Positions 46,577 to 58,354 of a stretch of 64,000 bases of DNA are shown here, in pieces (the stretch's first letter is position 1; each line of letters begins with the position of its first letter). The stretch is from NCBI GenBank assembly GCA_022393335.1, contig JAJEKB010021345.1, forward strand, positions 30,308 to 94,307, written 5' to 3'. Position numbers and translations under genes: made by a program. The stretch is from Macrotrachela quadricornifera (Eukaryota > Rotifera > Eurotatoria > Philodinida > Philodinidae). The notes under the pieces were generated by a model. The model ran no database searches. It was given only the letters and a program-made list of their open reading frames with translations, and had not been told where the DNA came from.

Positions 46577-46815
46577 GGAGGTGAGTGGAGCTTTCATAAT
46601 GTTAACATTTCACCTCAGCTTTGAGGATCATTAGATGGTCATATTTTAATTGCAAAAAATCAAAAACAATGTTAAATCTACTCTGTTATTACTTTGAATA
46701 ACGATAGAATAATTTTCAGTGGTGAATGAAACAACCATAATGTTAACATTGCACATCAGCAACGAGGATCATCCGATGGTCATGTTTTAATTAAAATAAA
46801 TCAAAACAAAGTTGG
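46577..46815 (+). repeat. Two diverged tandem copies of a roughly 100-bp dispersed repeat
   Basis: Copy 1 is about 46577-46680 and copy 2 about 46719-46815. Shared blocks are CATAATGTTAACATT, CA.CTCAGC followed by GAGGATCAT, then GATGGTCAT, TTTTAATT and AAATCAAAA. A third partial relative with GATCATCCGATGG lies near 34170. It is non-coding. The type of element is unknown; a SINE- or MITE-like unit is possible. Confidence 0.7.
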
Positions 46816-47324
46816 CTCTGAATGGTTTAAACTAGAGGTGCTGCCGCTAATCGATCAGATTTGTCAAGTCTCATAGTGCAGCAGACATCAACATCGAGAT
46901 TATTCTCTAAATTCATAAGATTTTAAAAATTTTTCTGGAAAAAAGCTGCTGCTTCGAAATGGTTTATGTAAAAACTCTGCCGCTGCCACGATGGACAATG
47001 GATAATAACTGGAAAATCGTTATTTTACAACTTATCTCCAAATCAATAAAAGATGCTATAATAATATTTTCGTAGATATTTATTTTCGATTTCAATATAA
47101 ATTCTATTATAAAATCACACAAAATTTCAATTAATAACCATTATCGATAGTATTTAATCCAGTAGAATAAACATATATATCTTAATTTATTTGAAGAAAT
47201 AAAAAGAAATCTATCTGTGTGTTTTTACTAGATAGATAAAAATAACAATATAAAATAAAAGTCAAAAATTTTTTTTTCCTTGAAATGTTCAATAGAAAAT
47301 CCAATAGTATAATCATTAGAAAGT
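46816..47324. other. Intergenic stretch
   Basis: AT-rich, no supportable gene. It lies downstream of the GAPDH pseudogene, which reads towards it. Confidence 0.4.
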
Positions 47325-49112
<1,788 letters not shown>

Positions 49113-49174
49113 CTATGAATAAAATAAAATAAAAACTTTTATATATATTCTAATAAAAATTTCAAGTTACTCAC

Positions 49175-49383
49175 TTGATATATAATGCATTCGATGGAAT
49201 CATTGATCTAATTTCATTTAGTCGTTCAATTTGTGGAAATGTTCCAATAGATTTAAAATTTTCAATTTGTTTCTCATTTATTTTCCATTGATAATGATGA
49301 AGTGATGGTGGTGGATACTTTAATTTAGCATTTAATATTGCTAAATTTAATTTTGTATCACCTACTTTCCAGACGATTCCCAT
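49175..49383 (-). pseudogene. Possible NTAN1-like C-terminal exon, spliced ahead of the GAPDH exons
   Basis: A 70-residue frame reads MGIVWKVGDTKLNLAILNAK and, further on, KQIENFKSIGTFPQIERLNE, ending in a GTGAGT donor that would join the first GAPDH exon in phase. GAPDH has no such N-terminal part. The KQI..F..I..FPQIE..NEIRSMI pattern loosely resembles the end of protein N-terminal asparagine amidohydrolase. With the exon at 50576-50069 it may be the second half of one gene split by the GC-rich element between them. The frames on the two sides do not connect without a shift. Confidence 0.3.
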
Positions 49384-49384
49384 G

Positions 49385-49923
49385 TGTTCAACTGCGATCG
49401 CACTGTGACCCGTAATTGCGAAAAACTGCGGCGCAGTTTCAGCTTTTTCTAAATAAATAAAAAATTAATAAATAAATTTAAATAATTGATAAATTAATAA
49501 AAATTAATAAACTAATGAAAATTAATAAATTGATAAACGTTTAATTAATTAATAATATTTAATAAATTAATAATCATCGATTAATTAACTCATAATCATT
49601 AAATAATTAATAATTCATCATTTAATACACCATGGCATTGATTTCTTTTTTAGAAAAAAATGATGTATCTTTCTCATTGTAAAAAGTTAAAATGGGATAG
49701 AATGCTTGTGATAGTTCCTTTTATACACCTATGCGTCAATCGAAACTACGACGACTGCGTCGCAGATGCGAATGCAACTACGCCGCAGTTAAGCGCACTG
49801 CGGGCACTGTGTCGCAGTTAAGCGCACTGCGGGCACTGTGTCGCAGTTAAGCGCAACTGCGGAGACTGCGCCGCAAAATCGCGACTGCGCGCAACTGCAA
49901 CGCAGTTGTCAAAAAAGTGGTGA
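49385..49923. mobile_element. GC-rich-ended insertion with CTGCG repeats and CATG duplication
   Basis: A 539-bp segment is flanked by CATG on both sides (49381-49384 and 49924-49927). The two ends carry the same word in opposite orientation: CAACTGCG near 49390 and CGCAGTTG near 49904. Both ends are dense in CTGCG/CGCAG words, wholly unlike the AT-rich genome. At about 49789-49855 a 29-base unit (GCAGTTAAGCGCACTGCGGG then CACTGTGTC) repeats in tandem nearly three times. The middle (about 49450-49630) is simple AATTAATAAA-type sequence. It looks like a non-autonomous transposon inserted into, or beside, the NTAN1-like gene. I know no family with these ends. Confidence 0.6.
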
Positions 49924-49929
49924 CATGGG

Positions 49930-50576
49930 TTTTCATTGTCAAATGATTTGTTTGACATGAATATTTAAAATCTAAATAGGGATAGTCGAGTTTTTCAACT
50001 GCATCATCTTCTATAAATTAATATAAATAATACAAATATTTATTTTAAAAATATATTTAGAGACAAACCTAAATCTTCTTCATCATCATTTAACAATTTC
50101 GTAATGGACGAGAAGATGATGGCATTGTTGAAGAATCGATTGTACAAATAATCAACATCTGGTTCATTGAAAAAAATATTTTTATTTGTTTTCTTATGAT
50201 CATTCAATAAAAAGTAAAATGATTTTTTAATAAGTTCAGCTTCAACAATTTCACCACCGGCTATTGTTAATAAACATTCAGTTATACCAGCATTTCCTGG
50301 TGGACAATTTGGTATTAATGATTGAATAGGAAGACATGTTTTTAAACCATCACAAATCATAAATAAGAATTCTTTTAGAATTAACAATTGTGATTTATTA
50401 CTATCATCATAATCTTTAAAATCATGATGGTACAATAAACATTTTTTTTGTTTTCCACATAAACATTGAATGAGAAACACCAAGCATGGACCAAGAGGAT
50501 CTGTTGTATTTTTAGTTTCGGATACATCTGTTTCACCTTGTGCAACATATACGATTTTTTCTTTCGAATTGAGCAT
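49930..50576 (-). pseudogene. NTAN1-like (protein N-terminal asparagine amidohydrolase) gene, interrupted
   Basis: Exon 1 runs 50576-50069 from an ATG reading MLNSKEKIVYVAQGETDVSE. Exon 2 starts at 50010 and runs into the GC-rich insertion at 49923, where the frame soon ends. Exon 1 has GPCLVFLIQCL, with a cysteine placed like the NTAN1 nucleophile, and a LLYHHDFK segment comparable to its H-C-D-G region. ECLLTIAGGEIVEAELIKKS is comparable to its LVGGF..D. stretch. NTAN1 deamidates N-terminal asparagine to start the Arg/N-degron pathway. The similarity is weak and by eye only; an unknown bdelloid family is possible. If it is NTAN1-like, the C-terminal part is displaced and this copy is broken. 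Confidence 0.4.
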
Positions 50577-50874
50577 AATTGTAAAAGTTTATGTATATTA
50601 GTTGTAATAAAAGATTTAGGATAAATTGATCAGTATTATCTATAAATAAATAAGATGAATAAATCTTTTTTTGTATTTTATACAACATAAAAAAAAAAGT
50701 TTGTAGATTTTTTACCAGCACATGCAGATAATTCTTCATTACTGTAGCAAATAAAATTGATAAACAAAAAACGCATTTTAACGCGTGAAAAAGTGCGCTT
50801 TTAAACCGTTAAAACATGTGTTTTCAATCTTAAAAACGTGTTCTTTTTATCGATCTTGTTTGCTTATGTACCAT

Positions 50875-51250
50875 CTAATAAAAGTTTTCAAAATTAAGAA
50901 CTTTAAAACAATGTTCATCTTGTAATAATACAAATGATTTATAACGAACGTTTAATGGAACTTGTGTTACTGCTGTAATCTTAATAACAAAAAGAAAAGT
51001 TTTAATAATAAAAAAAAACGATTAAATATAAAACAAACTTTTTTTTCAATATAAGCAACAATAGCAATAATATGTGTATTCATTTATTTATCAAATAAAT
51101 ATGAATCAACTGTTTCAAAAATCATTCCATATATAAGATCATCAATTTATTTATTTATTTATATTTTTGTCTATATTTGAACCAGTACCTTCATCAAATA
51201 TCAGCTTCAAAATGTAGAAAATTGCTTGACAAGCATCGTTGAATTCATAC
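50875..51250 (-). pseudogene. Degenerate unrecognised exons
   Basis: Two exon-like pieces lie on the minus strand. One near 51150-51035 reads IDDLIYGMIFETVDSYLFDK, meets a stop, then continues MNTHIIAIVAYIEKK. The other, about 50983-50875, reads ITAVTQVPLNVRYKSFVLLQ and ends at a stop. Codon style matches real genes, but the internal stop indicates decay. I cannot name the family. Confidence 0.3.
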
Positions 51251-52205
51251 TCATCCAATGTTATTAACTATATGATAAAGGAAGGCGTCAATACAATGTT
51301 ACATCTACCATATTCGTCAGGCCTGATACTATGTAGTTTTTGGCAAACAAATTCTATCGAACGTAGTTTAATTGATTAAATAAACGAGACGTGATAAGTC
51401 CATGTAGTATCCAAGATACCTAAAAAATTTTTCGAAAAAGGCTTCACAAAACCTTTTAACAATCTGTTAGAAAGGATCGAACTTGGTATAAATAATCATG
51501 GCAACTATCCTCAATATTTAATAAAATTAAATTAAAAATATCTCCAAATTTTTATATTTTCATTTAATGTTGCCAGAACTTTTGGTCAGACCTAAGTATA
51601 AAAAATGTGATCAATAAGTCAAAAAATAATTGCGAAAAATAAGAATATCATACATTGTTATACATTGATGTTTTCTTTTAGATTTCCTATTAATGTAAAT
51701 AAAATATCAAAGAATACATTTAAAAAATGTTCTGTTATCTATCAATATAGATTCATTTTTGATTTGTTTAAAATAAAACCAGTTTAATTTTATTAATACA
51801 AAATGATTTTCATTATCAAGAGTGAAAAAATAAATTATTTTATATTTTCTACTTTATATATATTTATGAAATTAATTTCTTTTTATATAGAATACATTTA
51901 ATAGCAAATCATATTGTAAGAACGGAAAATAAAATTTATACGGCCGCTATAATAATAACAATTTCTTTTTATAATTTGCTTTCTTCATTGTTACACTCGG
52001 GAGTGCTTACAAGGATTTCACAGTTATACACAACAATTTCATTACATCATTATGATATTATCATGGCACATAAATTAAAAGCAAAAATCCATAATATTAT
52101 CTTTTATAGAGACACTAGTAGTATGAAGAAAGGGAAAAAGAGAAGAGAGAAAAAAGGTATTAAAATGCGGGGTGGAAAGAAAGAATGTAAAAAAGAGAGA
52201 CATCG
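51251..52205. other. Intergenic AT-rich stretch
   Basis: No gene is supportable. A purine-rich run at about 52120-52200 precedes the decayed LINE and may be part of its 3' end, since that element is on the minus strand. Confidence 0.4.
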
Positions 52206-54372
52206 TCACGTAGATAGATATTCAAGCCATTGAATAAGTGATGTTTGACGTTTCGTACTTATACATCTCACTCTGTTTAATCTGAAAAAATGACCAAGAT
52301 GATTGTTTTTACTTTTACAAAATGTATCCCAATAAAATATATCGTTATGAAATGATGAATGGCCTAGATCAGATTTGTCTATTTTTCTTAACCTTTTCTT
52401 TAGGTGGCGTTTTACATATTCTTCTAGCCGAGTTTCTTTTGTGATTTGGAATAAATCTGAAGCACGAGCGAAGGGACAGCGACGAATCGCTCTTACTCCT
52501 GTTCTGAATTTTTTCAACAAGAGTTCTTTTTGTGTTTTCGGCAGAAAGGGGTATAGAGGAAATATCCAAGCAAAATATGGAAAGCTGTAGGCAAAAAAAA
52601 ACACCTTCTTAGTGCGTCTGTTGAAAGAGACCTATCACCTTTCATCCATTTCAATTTATAGTATGTTCCTTGAATTTTTTCAAGTATCTTATCGATAGTT
52701 GGCTTCAAGGACATTTTGTTTGTCCAAGTGAAGCCTAAGTACTTGAATTTATTAACAGACTGAAGTTGGTGATTCTGCATGTAAGCATTCACTACTGGAT
52801 GTTGTACTTGTGAATAAAAAACTTGAATAACTGTTTTTGCACGATTTATCAGTTGTTTCCAAGCCTCCGAATTAACTCGTTATTTTATTGCATACTACTG
52901 TTCTTTCTTCTTCTAAAAATTTAATCATCTGTTTAAATTTACGCTTGATTGGTGGTGATATAAGTATGCTCAAATCATCAGCGAAAATATGACTCGAATA
53001 AACACCGATACACTTATTACGATCACTATGGAAGACGATGAACAAATAAGAGCTTAGACTACTGCCTTGAAGTAGACCTACATGTGTATAAAACACTTTG
53101 AATTTATAACCACCAAAGGTGACATATGCACTACGACCGCTCAGCCATGACGCGATTAATTTTAATAATCCTAACGGAATGTCCATACGAGATAGCTTAA
53201 CAATAAGACCTTTATGCCAGACTCTATCATAAGTTCTCTCGTAGTCAACGTATACCGCAAGTGTGGGAATATTCGCTGTTAATTTGTTTTTAACTTCTTG
53301 GTACATTGAAAGTACTCTGGTGGGCAGTAAACAACCTGGTCTAAAACCAGATCGTTCAACTGGAATCAATCTGTGTGTTTCAGCCCAGTATCTGGCTTTG
53401 TCTAGTATGATTTTTTCAAAGAGTTTTGAATGTGTTGCTAATAGCGAAATCGGTCGTGTTTGCTCACAACGTGAAAATCCTGCTTTTAATTTATTCAAAC
53501 TGACTATTTTAGCTAATTTTCAAAAATCAGGATATCTAAGCTCCGTCAATCACGAGTTGATGCAGTTTATAAGACAACTAATGTAGATTGGAGGAATTAC
53601 TTTGATCATAAAATTGGATACTTCATCAAAACCGAATGATATTTTTGGTTTTAATTTAGATATATATCTCTTTACTTCGTTCATGTTCGTTGTTTCACTT
53701 TTTGGTTTGGAACTTTTAAATTTGTTCATCACTTCCAAATATTCTAATTCTATCTGTGCTTCGTGTGGATTAGCTAAACTAGTACTTTGTGATTTAAGCT
53801 GCTTCGAGTAATAATCATACAATTCATTTGTAATTTCGTTTTCTTTGATTAACAGTATCGTGCCGCTAGCTAGTTTTGAAAATGGCAACGATTTAGATGT
53901 GTATATTCAAGAGATATGACCAAAAAGCCTTTTCTGTATTATCATGAGTATTCTGGATTTTGCTAAGAAATTCTTGCCATTTATACGATTTATATTTCGC
54001 CATTTTCCTCTTCACTATGCGTGTCATCACCCGTAGTAGTACCCTTGTTTCTTCATTTATGTTGCCTGTTTTCTTTTTTCTATAATATTTATTTCTTATT
54101 CTTTTTACTTCTTTTAAATATTGAATTATGTATGGAGGTAGTGCTGATCGGAATTTTTCTGTTTCTCTCCATTGTGTTAGTCTGTTTTTCAGAGCAGCAA
54201 GAAAGCGCACGTTGTTAACATACCACTCATTAGCATGTATTCCTTCATCTTGTTCTTTCCTCCAAAAATCTTGTAATAATGTAAGCATAACTTCATACAT
54301 TTTCAAATTAACCTGGGGAAAACTTTTATTCTTATTCCACCCCTCATTTTCACACGTAATCAATAATAACAA
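52206..54372 (-). mobile_element. Decayed 5'-truncated LINE of the same clade as the 34.5 kb element
   Basis: Minus-strand frames give consecutive parts of an ORF2 protein. 54372-53893 is the linker after the endonuclease (SALPPYIIQYLKEVKR). 53888-53550 is the start of the reverse transcriptase (ISFGFDEVSNFMIK). 53498-52872 is its core, with QTRPISLLATHSKLFEK, VYVDYERTYDRVW, GLLQGSSLSSYLFIVF and FADDLSILI. 52792-52206 is the tail (KFKYLGFTWTNKMSLKP and beyond). Neighbouring pieces are in different frames, so at least four frameshifts have accumulated. The endonuclease is absent, consistent with 5' truncation. The G-x-PQG motif is altered to GLLQG. The shared LPPYII and GRSAY segments link it to the intact LINE, but it is a different subfamily. 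Confidence 0.85.
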
Positions 54373-54723
54373 TTATTATTATATAGACGTCTAAAATGAA
54401 AAAAAAACTATTTATCTTTTCCGTCTACAGAAATAAAGAAAAAAAATTCATATACATCCGCTTAGTTTTTTTTCTCGTTAACTTTAAAGAAAGCTACGAA
54501 CACTATATAAACTCATTCTGTTTCATTTGTTTCATCTATCAATAACAATTATGGAAAGATATAAAAGAAATATTTAAATTTACTTTTGAGCAATGAGAAA
54601 TAGAGTATCAAAAAATGAGTAATTTTTATCTATATTCACTAATTGATTCTGTTCCACAATCATTGAATGTAAATAGAAATGATTCATTTAATCATGGATG
54701 AGTTTTGTAGTCTTATATTACCT

Positions 54724-54797
54724 ATTTATTTATCAAGATGATAAATTATTCTTTTGTTGGAACAGAAAAGAATAATTCATTATCTTGATAAATAAAT
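54724..54797. ncRNA. 74-nt hairpin with 32-bp arms (pre-miRNA-like or MITE remnant)
   Basis: Arm 1 (54724-54755) and arm 2 (54766-54797) are reverse complements over 32 bases with two mismatched positions, around a 10-base loop GTTGGAACAG. Length and loop fit a microRNA precursor. A tiny foldback element is equally possible, since the arms are AT-rich. Expression data would be needed to choose. Confidence 0.45.
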
Positions 54798-54922
54798 TTT
54801 GTTTTTCTTTTTTATATTAATCTATCTTAATAATGAGCTTGTTAGGTGGCTACTATCTTTTAACCTAACACAGAGAGATTTCTGTCTTATTGAAACATGA
54901 TACTTGTCGTGAAGGACTTTTC

Positions 54923-54954
54923 ATACAATACATGTTATTTAACATGTATTGTAT
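54923..54954. repeat. Perfect 14-bp inverted repeat with 4-base loop
   Basis: ATACAATACATGTT at 54923-54936 is followed by ATTT and then its exact reverse complement at 54941-54954. It lies 126 bp from the longer hairpin. Confidence 0.8.
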
Positions 54955-55098
54955 TACCTTAATGATGGACACCGTCCCATTCATGTTCTCATTAAGAACA
55001 GAGTTTCTCTTACACGCGCGCGTATTCAATATTAAAATACATTTACTTTTTAATCGTTTTATTTTCTTCTTCTTCAAAAAAAAACACACATTATCTCA

Positions 55099-56984
55099 TT
55101 ACAATTTCTTTTTTACTTTATCAAGACTATTTCTATATATTTGAAGATGAGGGTGATTTGATAGTAATGAAAGCTCCCCAATATTCACTGCATGTTTATA
55201 ATATGAAAGTGCTTTCGAGTATTCACCCATGTTCATATACACATTACCGATGTTGTTGTGGGACATAGCCAAATCGGGATGATATGCAGGAAGTGATTGT
55301 TTTTGAATTTCAAGGGCTTTTTCATAATAAGAAAGTGCTTTCGAGTATTCACCCATGTTCTTATACACCAAACCCAGAGATATAAAGGATTTAGCCAAAT
55401 CGGGATGATTTGCAGGAAGTGATTGTTGTCGAATTTCAANNNNNNNNNNTTTGCAGGAAGTGATTGTTGTCGAATTTCAAGGGCTTTTTCATAATAAGAA
55501 AGTGCTTTCGAGTATTCACCCATGCCCAAGTACACCGTACTAATGTTGTTGTAGAGGTTACCCAAATCAGAATGATTTGAAGGAAGAATTTTTTTATAGA
55601 TTTTAAGTGAATTGTCGTAGAAATCAATTGCTTCCTGATATTCTCCTTGCATATATTTTATCCATACAAGTTCCTTATAAATATTTCCTTTTTCTCTTTC
55701 ATCAGTTGTTTGTTCAAGAAGAACTTCATAAACTTCTTGAGCCTTTTTGGATTGACCTATTTTAACTAGTAATTCACCCAATCGATTCCATCCTGTTGAT
55801 CCTTCAGTTTCTTCTCGTATACGATCAGTAAGTATACGACGATCTTTGTCACTATCACTGATAAGAGACAAATCCACTTGAAAGAGACGAGAATTACCAT
55901 CCAGTTGCTTAATATCAACAATACGAAATACTGTATGCATAGAGAAGAGAATTTCATCTTCTTCTGGATAATAGCTAATACCATTGATGGAAGCGAAAGG
56001 AGTTGATGGTATTGAAGGATTGATAGTCATGACGAAAAGGATACCCACCATGTCGGGATTAGAAAGAGCATTGTAGACAAAAGGTAGAGAAATTTGACGA
56101 TGTTTGCTGGTGGATAAAAAATTGTTAAAGGACATTAGACCATCTTTGTTATTCATCAATTGATTAAAATATGTCTTGGACAAGGCTTGACCGCGATAAA
56201 CAGTGAAATTTGTAGCATTATGATGACCAAGTTGTTTTTTGTGTAATTCATCGATCTGTTGATGTAGATCATTGATGAAAAATCCCATTTTAATCATAAT
56301 ATCTCCATCCATTATTCGAAGGCCACGATTGAGCATTGGATATAGAAATGATTCACATGTGTACCACCAAATTGGAGTTTTATTACGATAATTTTGTTTC
56401 AATTGTTTAACATTGATCAATTCTTGTTCATTGTCAACGAAAGCATCTTCACAGTAATTAGTAAATTCATTAAGAAGTTTTTTTTCAAATTTAATGGATA
56501 ATAAGATTTCTTTGAAGATTTGTGTATACATAAAAGTTGGATCTAATTGATCCAACTTTGTATTCGATGTATTACCACGTGTATTCATAATGCTAATGGA
56601 AATTGAATTTCGTTCACATTGTTTAGCTGCTTCTTTGAGAGCAGCACAAATCGGGGTGATTTCGGTGAATACACCCCGAATTTTTGACCATTTTTTAGAC
56701 CATTGTTCGTGGTATTTTTTATTACCACAAAAGATAAAAATTGAATCTACTTGCGACATATCGTGAATACGCGGCACAATATGTTCACCAAGTGCACCAG
56801 ATATAATCATACATACCTTTTCCTTATTATTAGTTTCCAGAAATTGTATACATTCTTGTCCATCAGTGAATGTATTGACACTGTTTACTGCACGGCGTAG
56901 TTGTGCTACAGTGTTTCGGCAATCAGCGTTGTGTTCTTCATCAATATTCTTATCTAACCAAATGAGAAGAACATTTTGTACCAT
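55099..56984 (-). CDS. ADP-ribosyltransferase with C-terminal TPR repeats (bdelloid type), interrupted by an assembly gap
   Basis: The first ATG of the frame (56984) gives MVQNVLLIWLDKNIDEE. The frame stays open to an assembly gap of ten N (55440-55449). A matching TPR frame resumes beyond it to a stop at 55099. An N-terminal domain (about 1-160) precedes a mono-ADP-ribosyltransferase domain. That domain has the R-S-E signature: TVYRGQ (arginine near 264), NFLSTS (near 290) and PEEDEILFS with the E-x-E (near 341). Such enzymes transfer ADP-ribose from NAD to arginine side chains. From about 370 on, TPR units of kinesin-light-chain type follow, with GEYSKALSYYEKALEI-like repeats, presumably for partner binding. 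This ART-plus-TPR layout is abundant in bdelloids. The target is unknown. The frame across the gap cannot be trusted. Confidence 0.85.
55440..55449. other. Assembly gap (10 N) inside TPR repeats
   Basis: The same roughly 30 bases (TTTGCAGGAAGTGATTGTTG...) occur immediately on both sides of the Ns. The gap is therefore a scaffolding join within a tandem repeat, and the number of TPR units is unknown. Confidence 0.95.
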
Positions 56985-57023
56985 TTTGATGTTAATTCTT
57001 CGACGTTCAGTTGCATCTTTCAA

Positions 57024-57386
57024 TGTTATTCAAATATCTCATATTAGTGAATGGCTCACAATATATGATGATATCAATATTTTTTTAAATATCTTTTTAG
57101 TTTTTCATAATTTCAACCTAAATGTTTTTTTCAAAAGATTCAATGTTTAATACTTTTCAAAATCTTGTATAAACCGATTGTCATAAGAATAAGAGCAAAG
57201 AAAAACTATTGGAATAAATTTGTGAATATGTCTTTCAAAGTAGCAACGGTAATCCTCAATCATTTATTCATCACTTTGTAGAATTTTTGAAGTTTTATGT
57301 GTTTGGTGATACAGAATTTTTTTAGAAGGGAATCTTGTAGCATGACAATCAGCATTGTGTGTTTTTTTTAAATTAGGGAAAACAAC
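57024..57386. other. Upstream region of the ART-TPR gene
   Basis: AT-rich, no gene seen. It should contain the promoter of the ART-TPR gene, ending where the foldback transposon begins. Confidence 0.4.
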
Positions 57387-58354
57387 ATAATATGCGATGC
57401 AAAAGTCTTTGGGCAAATGTCAGACTCTGTTAAACCATAATGTCACTCTTTAAACCAGTCAATTTTTTTTTTGTTGGAAAGAGCAAAGTTTGAACTACAA
57501 CTTTTGTACCAGACATATTTTTCGGGAACGAAGCTGAGAAGAAGGAAAAGCTAAAAACCAAGCACCTCTAAAAAGGTTCTTGCAACTTCACCATCATACA
57601 ATATCGTTTTATATTTTCTGTTAATTTTTTTTCATATTAGAAAAGAAATGAAAAACTGATTGAATCATGATTTCTATAGCATAAAGAGTGCTCTTTCCAA
57701 TGGTGTATTGCAAGTTAAATTTGCACTTAGTTTTTATACTAAAATACAGTTTTTTTTTCTAAAAGAGACTATATAACTTGGTCATTCTTACCATTTGACT
57801 GTTTTGTAAGGACAAAAAAAAGTGTTTTTGAATTACTTTTTTCTGTTAAGCTTTTATAAACTGATGTATTTTGAAATACTAACTCACAAAGAGATAATTT
57901 TATACATGGTTTCTGTAAATGACGGCTAATGTCCTTGCTGATCAATTGATAGTCTTTGCGAAAGACTTTATTTTGCAAAAATCCCAATTTCTAAAGTTTT
58001 GTTTAAAGACTGAAGAACGGATCTAAAAACTTTATCAAAAGTGATATCGATAGAGTTTTTGATGCGCTACATCTTCGTGTAATTTTTTTGTTGCAGTTCG
58101 CGATCCGTGTAGCTTAGAATAATCGGAAATTACATACTTTTCAAGTTGCAATAAAGTTACAAGTACGTTTTTAGAGGTGTTTGGTTTTTAGCTTTTCCTT
58201 CTTCTCAGCTTCGTTCCCGAAAAATATGTCTGGTACAAAAGTTGTAGTTCAAACTTTGCTCTTTCCAACAAAAAAAAATTGATTGGTTTAGAGAGTGACA
58301 ATATGTTTTAACAGAGTCTGACATTTGTCCAAAGACTTTTGCATCGCATATTAT
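57387..58354. mobile_element. Foldback transposon with about 200-bp terminal inverted repeats
   Basis: The left arm (57387 to about 57589) and the right arm (about 58153-58354) are inverted copies with about 95% identity over their outer 190 bases. Outer ends read ATAATATGCGATGC. The arms share ACTACAACTTTTGTACCAGA, CGGGAACGAAGCTGAGAAG and AAAACCAA. The core of about 560 bases has no transposase or other recognisable coding region, so it is non-autonomous. A diverged relative is at 7330-7560. I could not settle the target-site duplication. Confidence 0.85.

Larger units (their letters stand above)
54373..55098. other. Non-coding stretch with two strong hairpins
   Basis: This stretch lies downstream of the ART-TPR gene and upstream of the decayed LINE (both minus strand). 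It holds the two inverted repeats listed separately and no supportable gene. Confidence 0.5.

Noticed and set aside
51976..52233. 85-codon plus-strand frame rich in K/R/E
   Set aside because: A low-complexity purine-rich tract with no motif; more likely the 3' end of the decayed LINE on the other strand.
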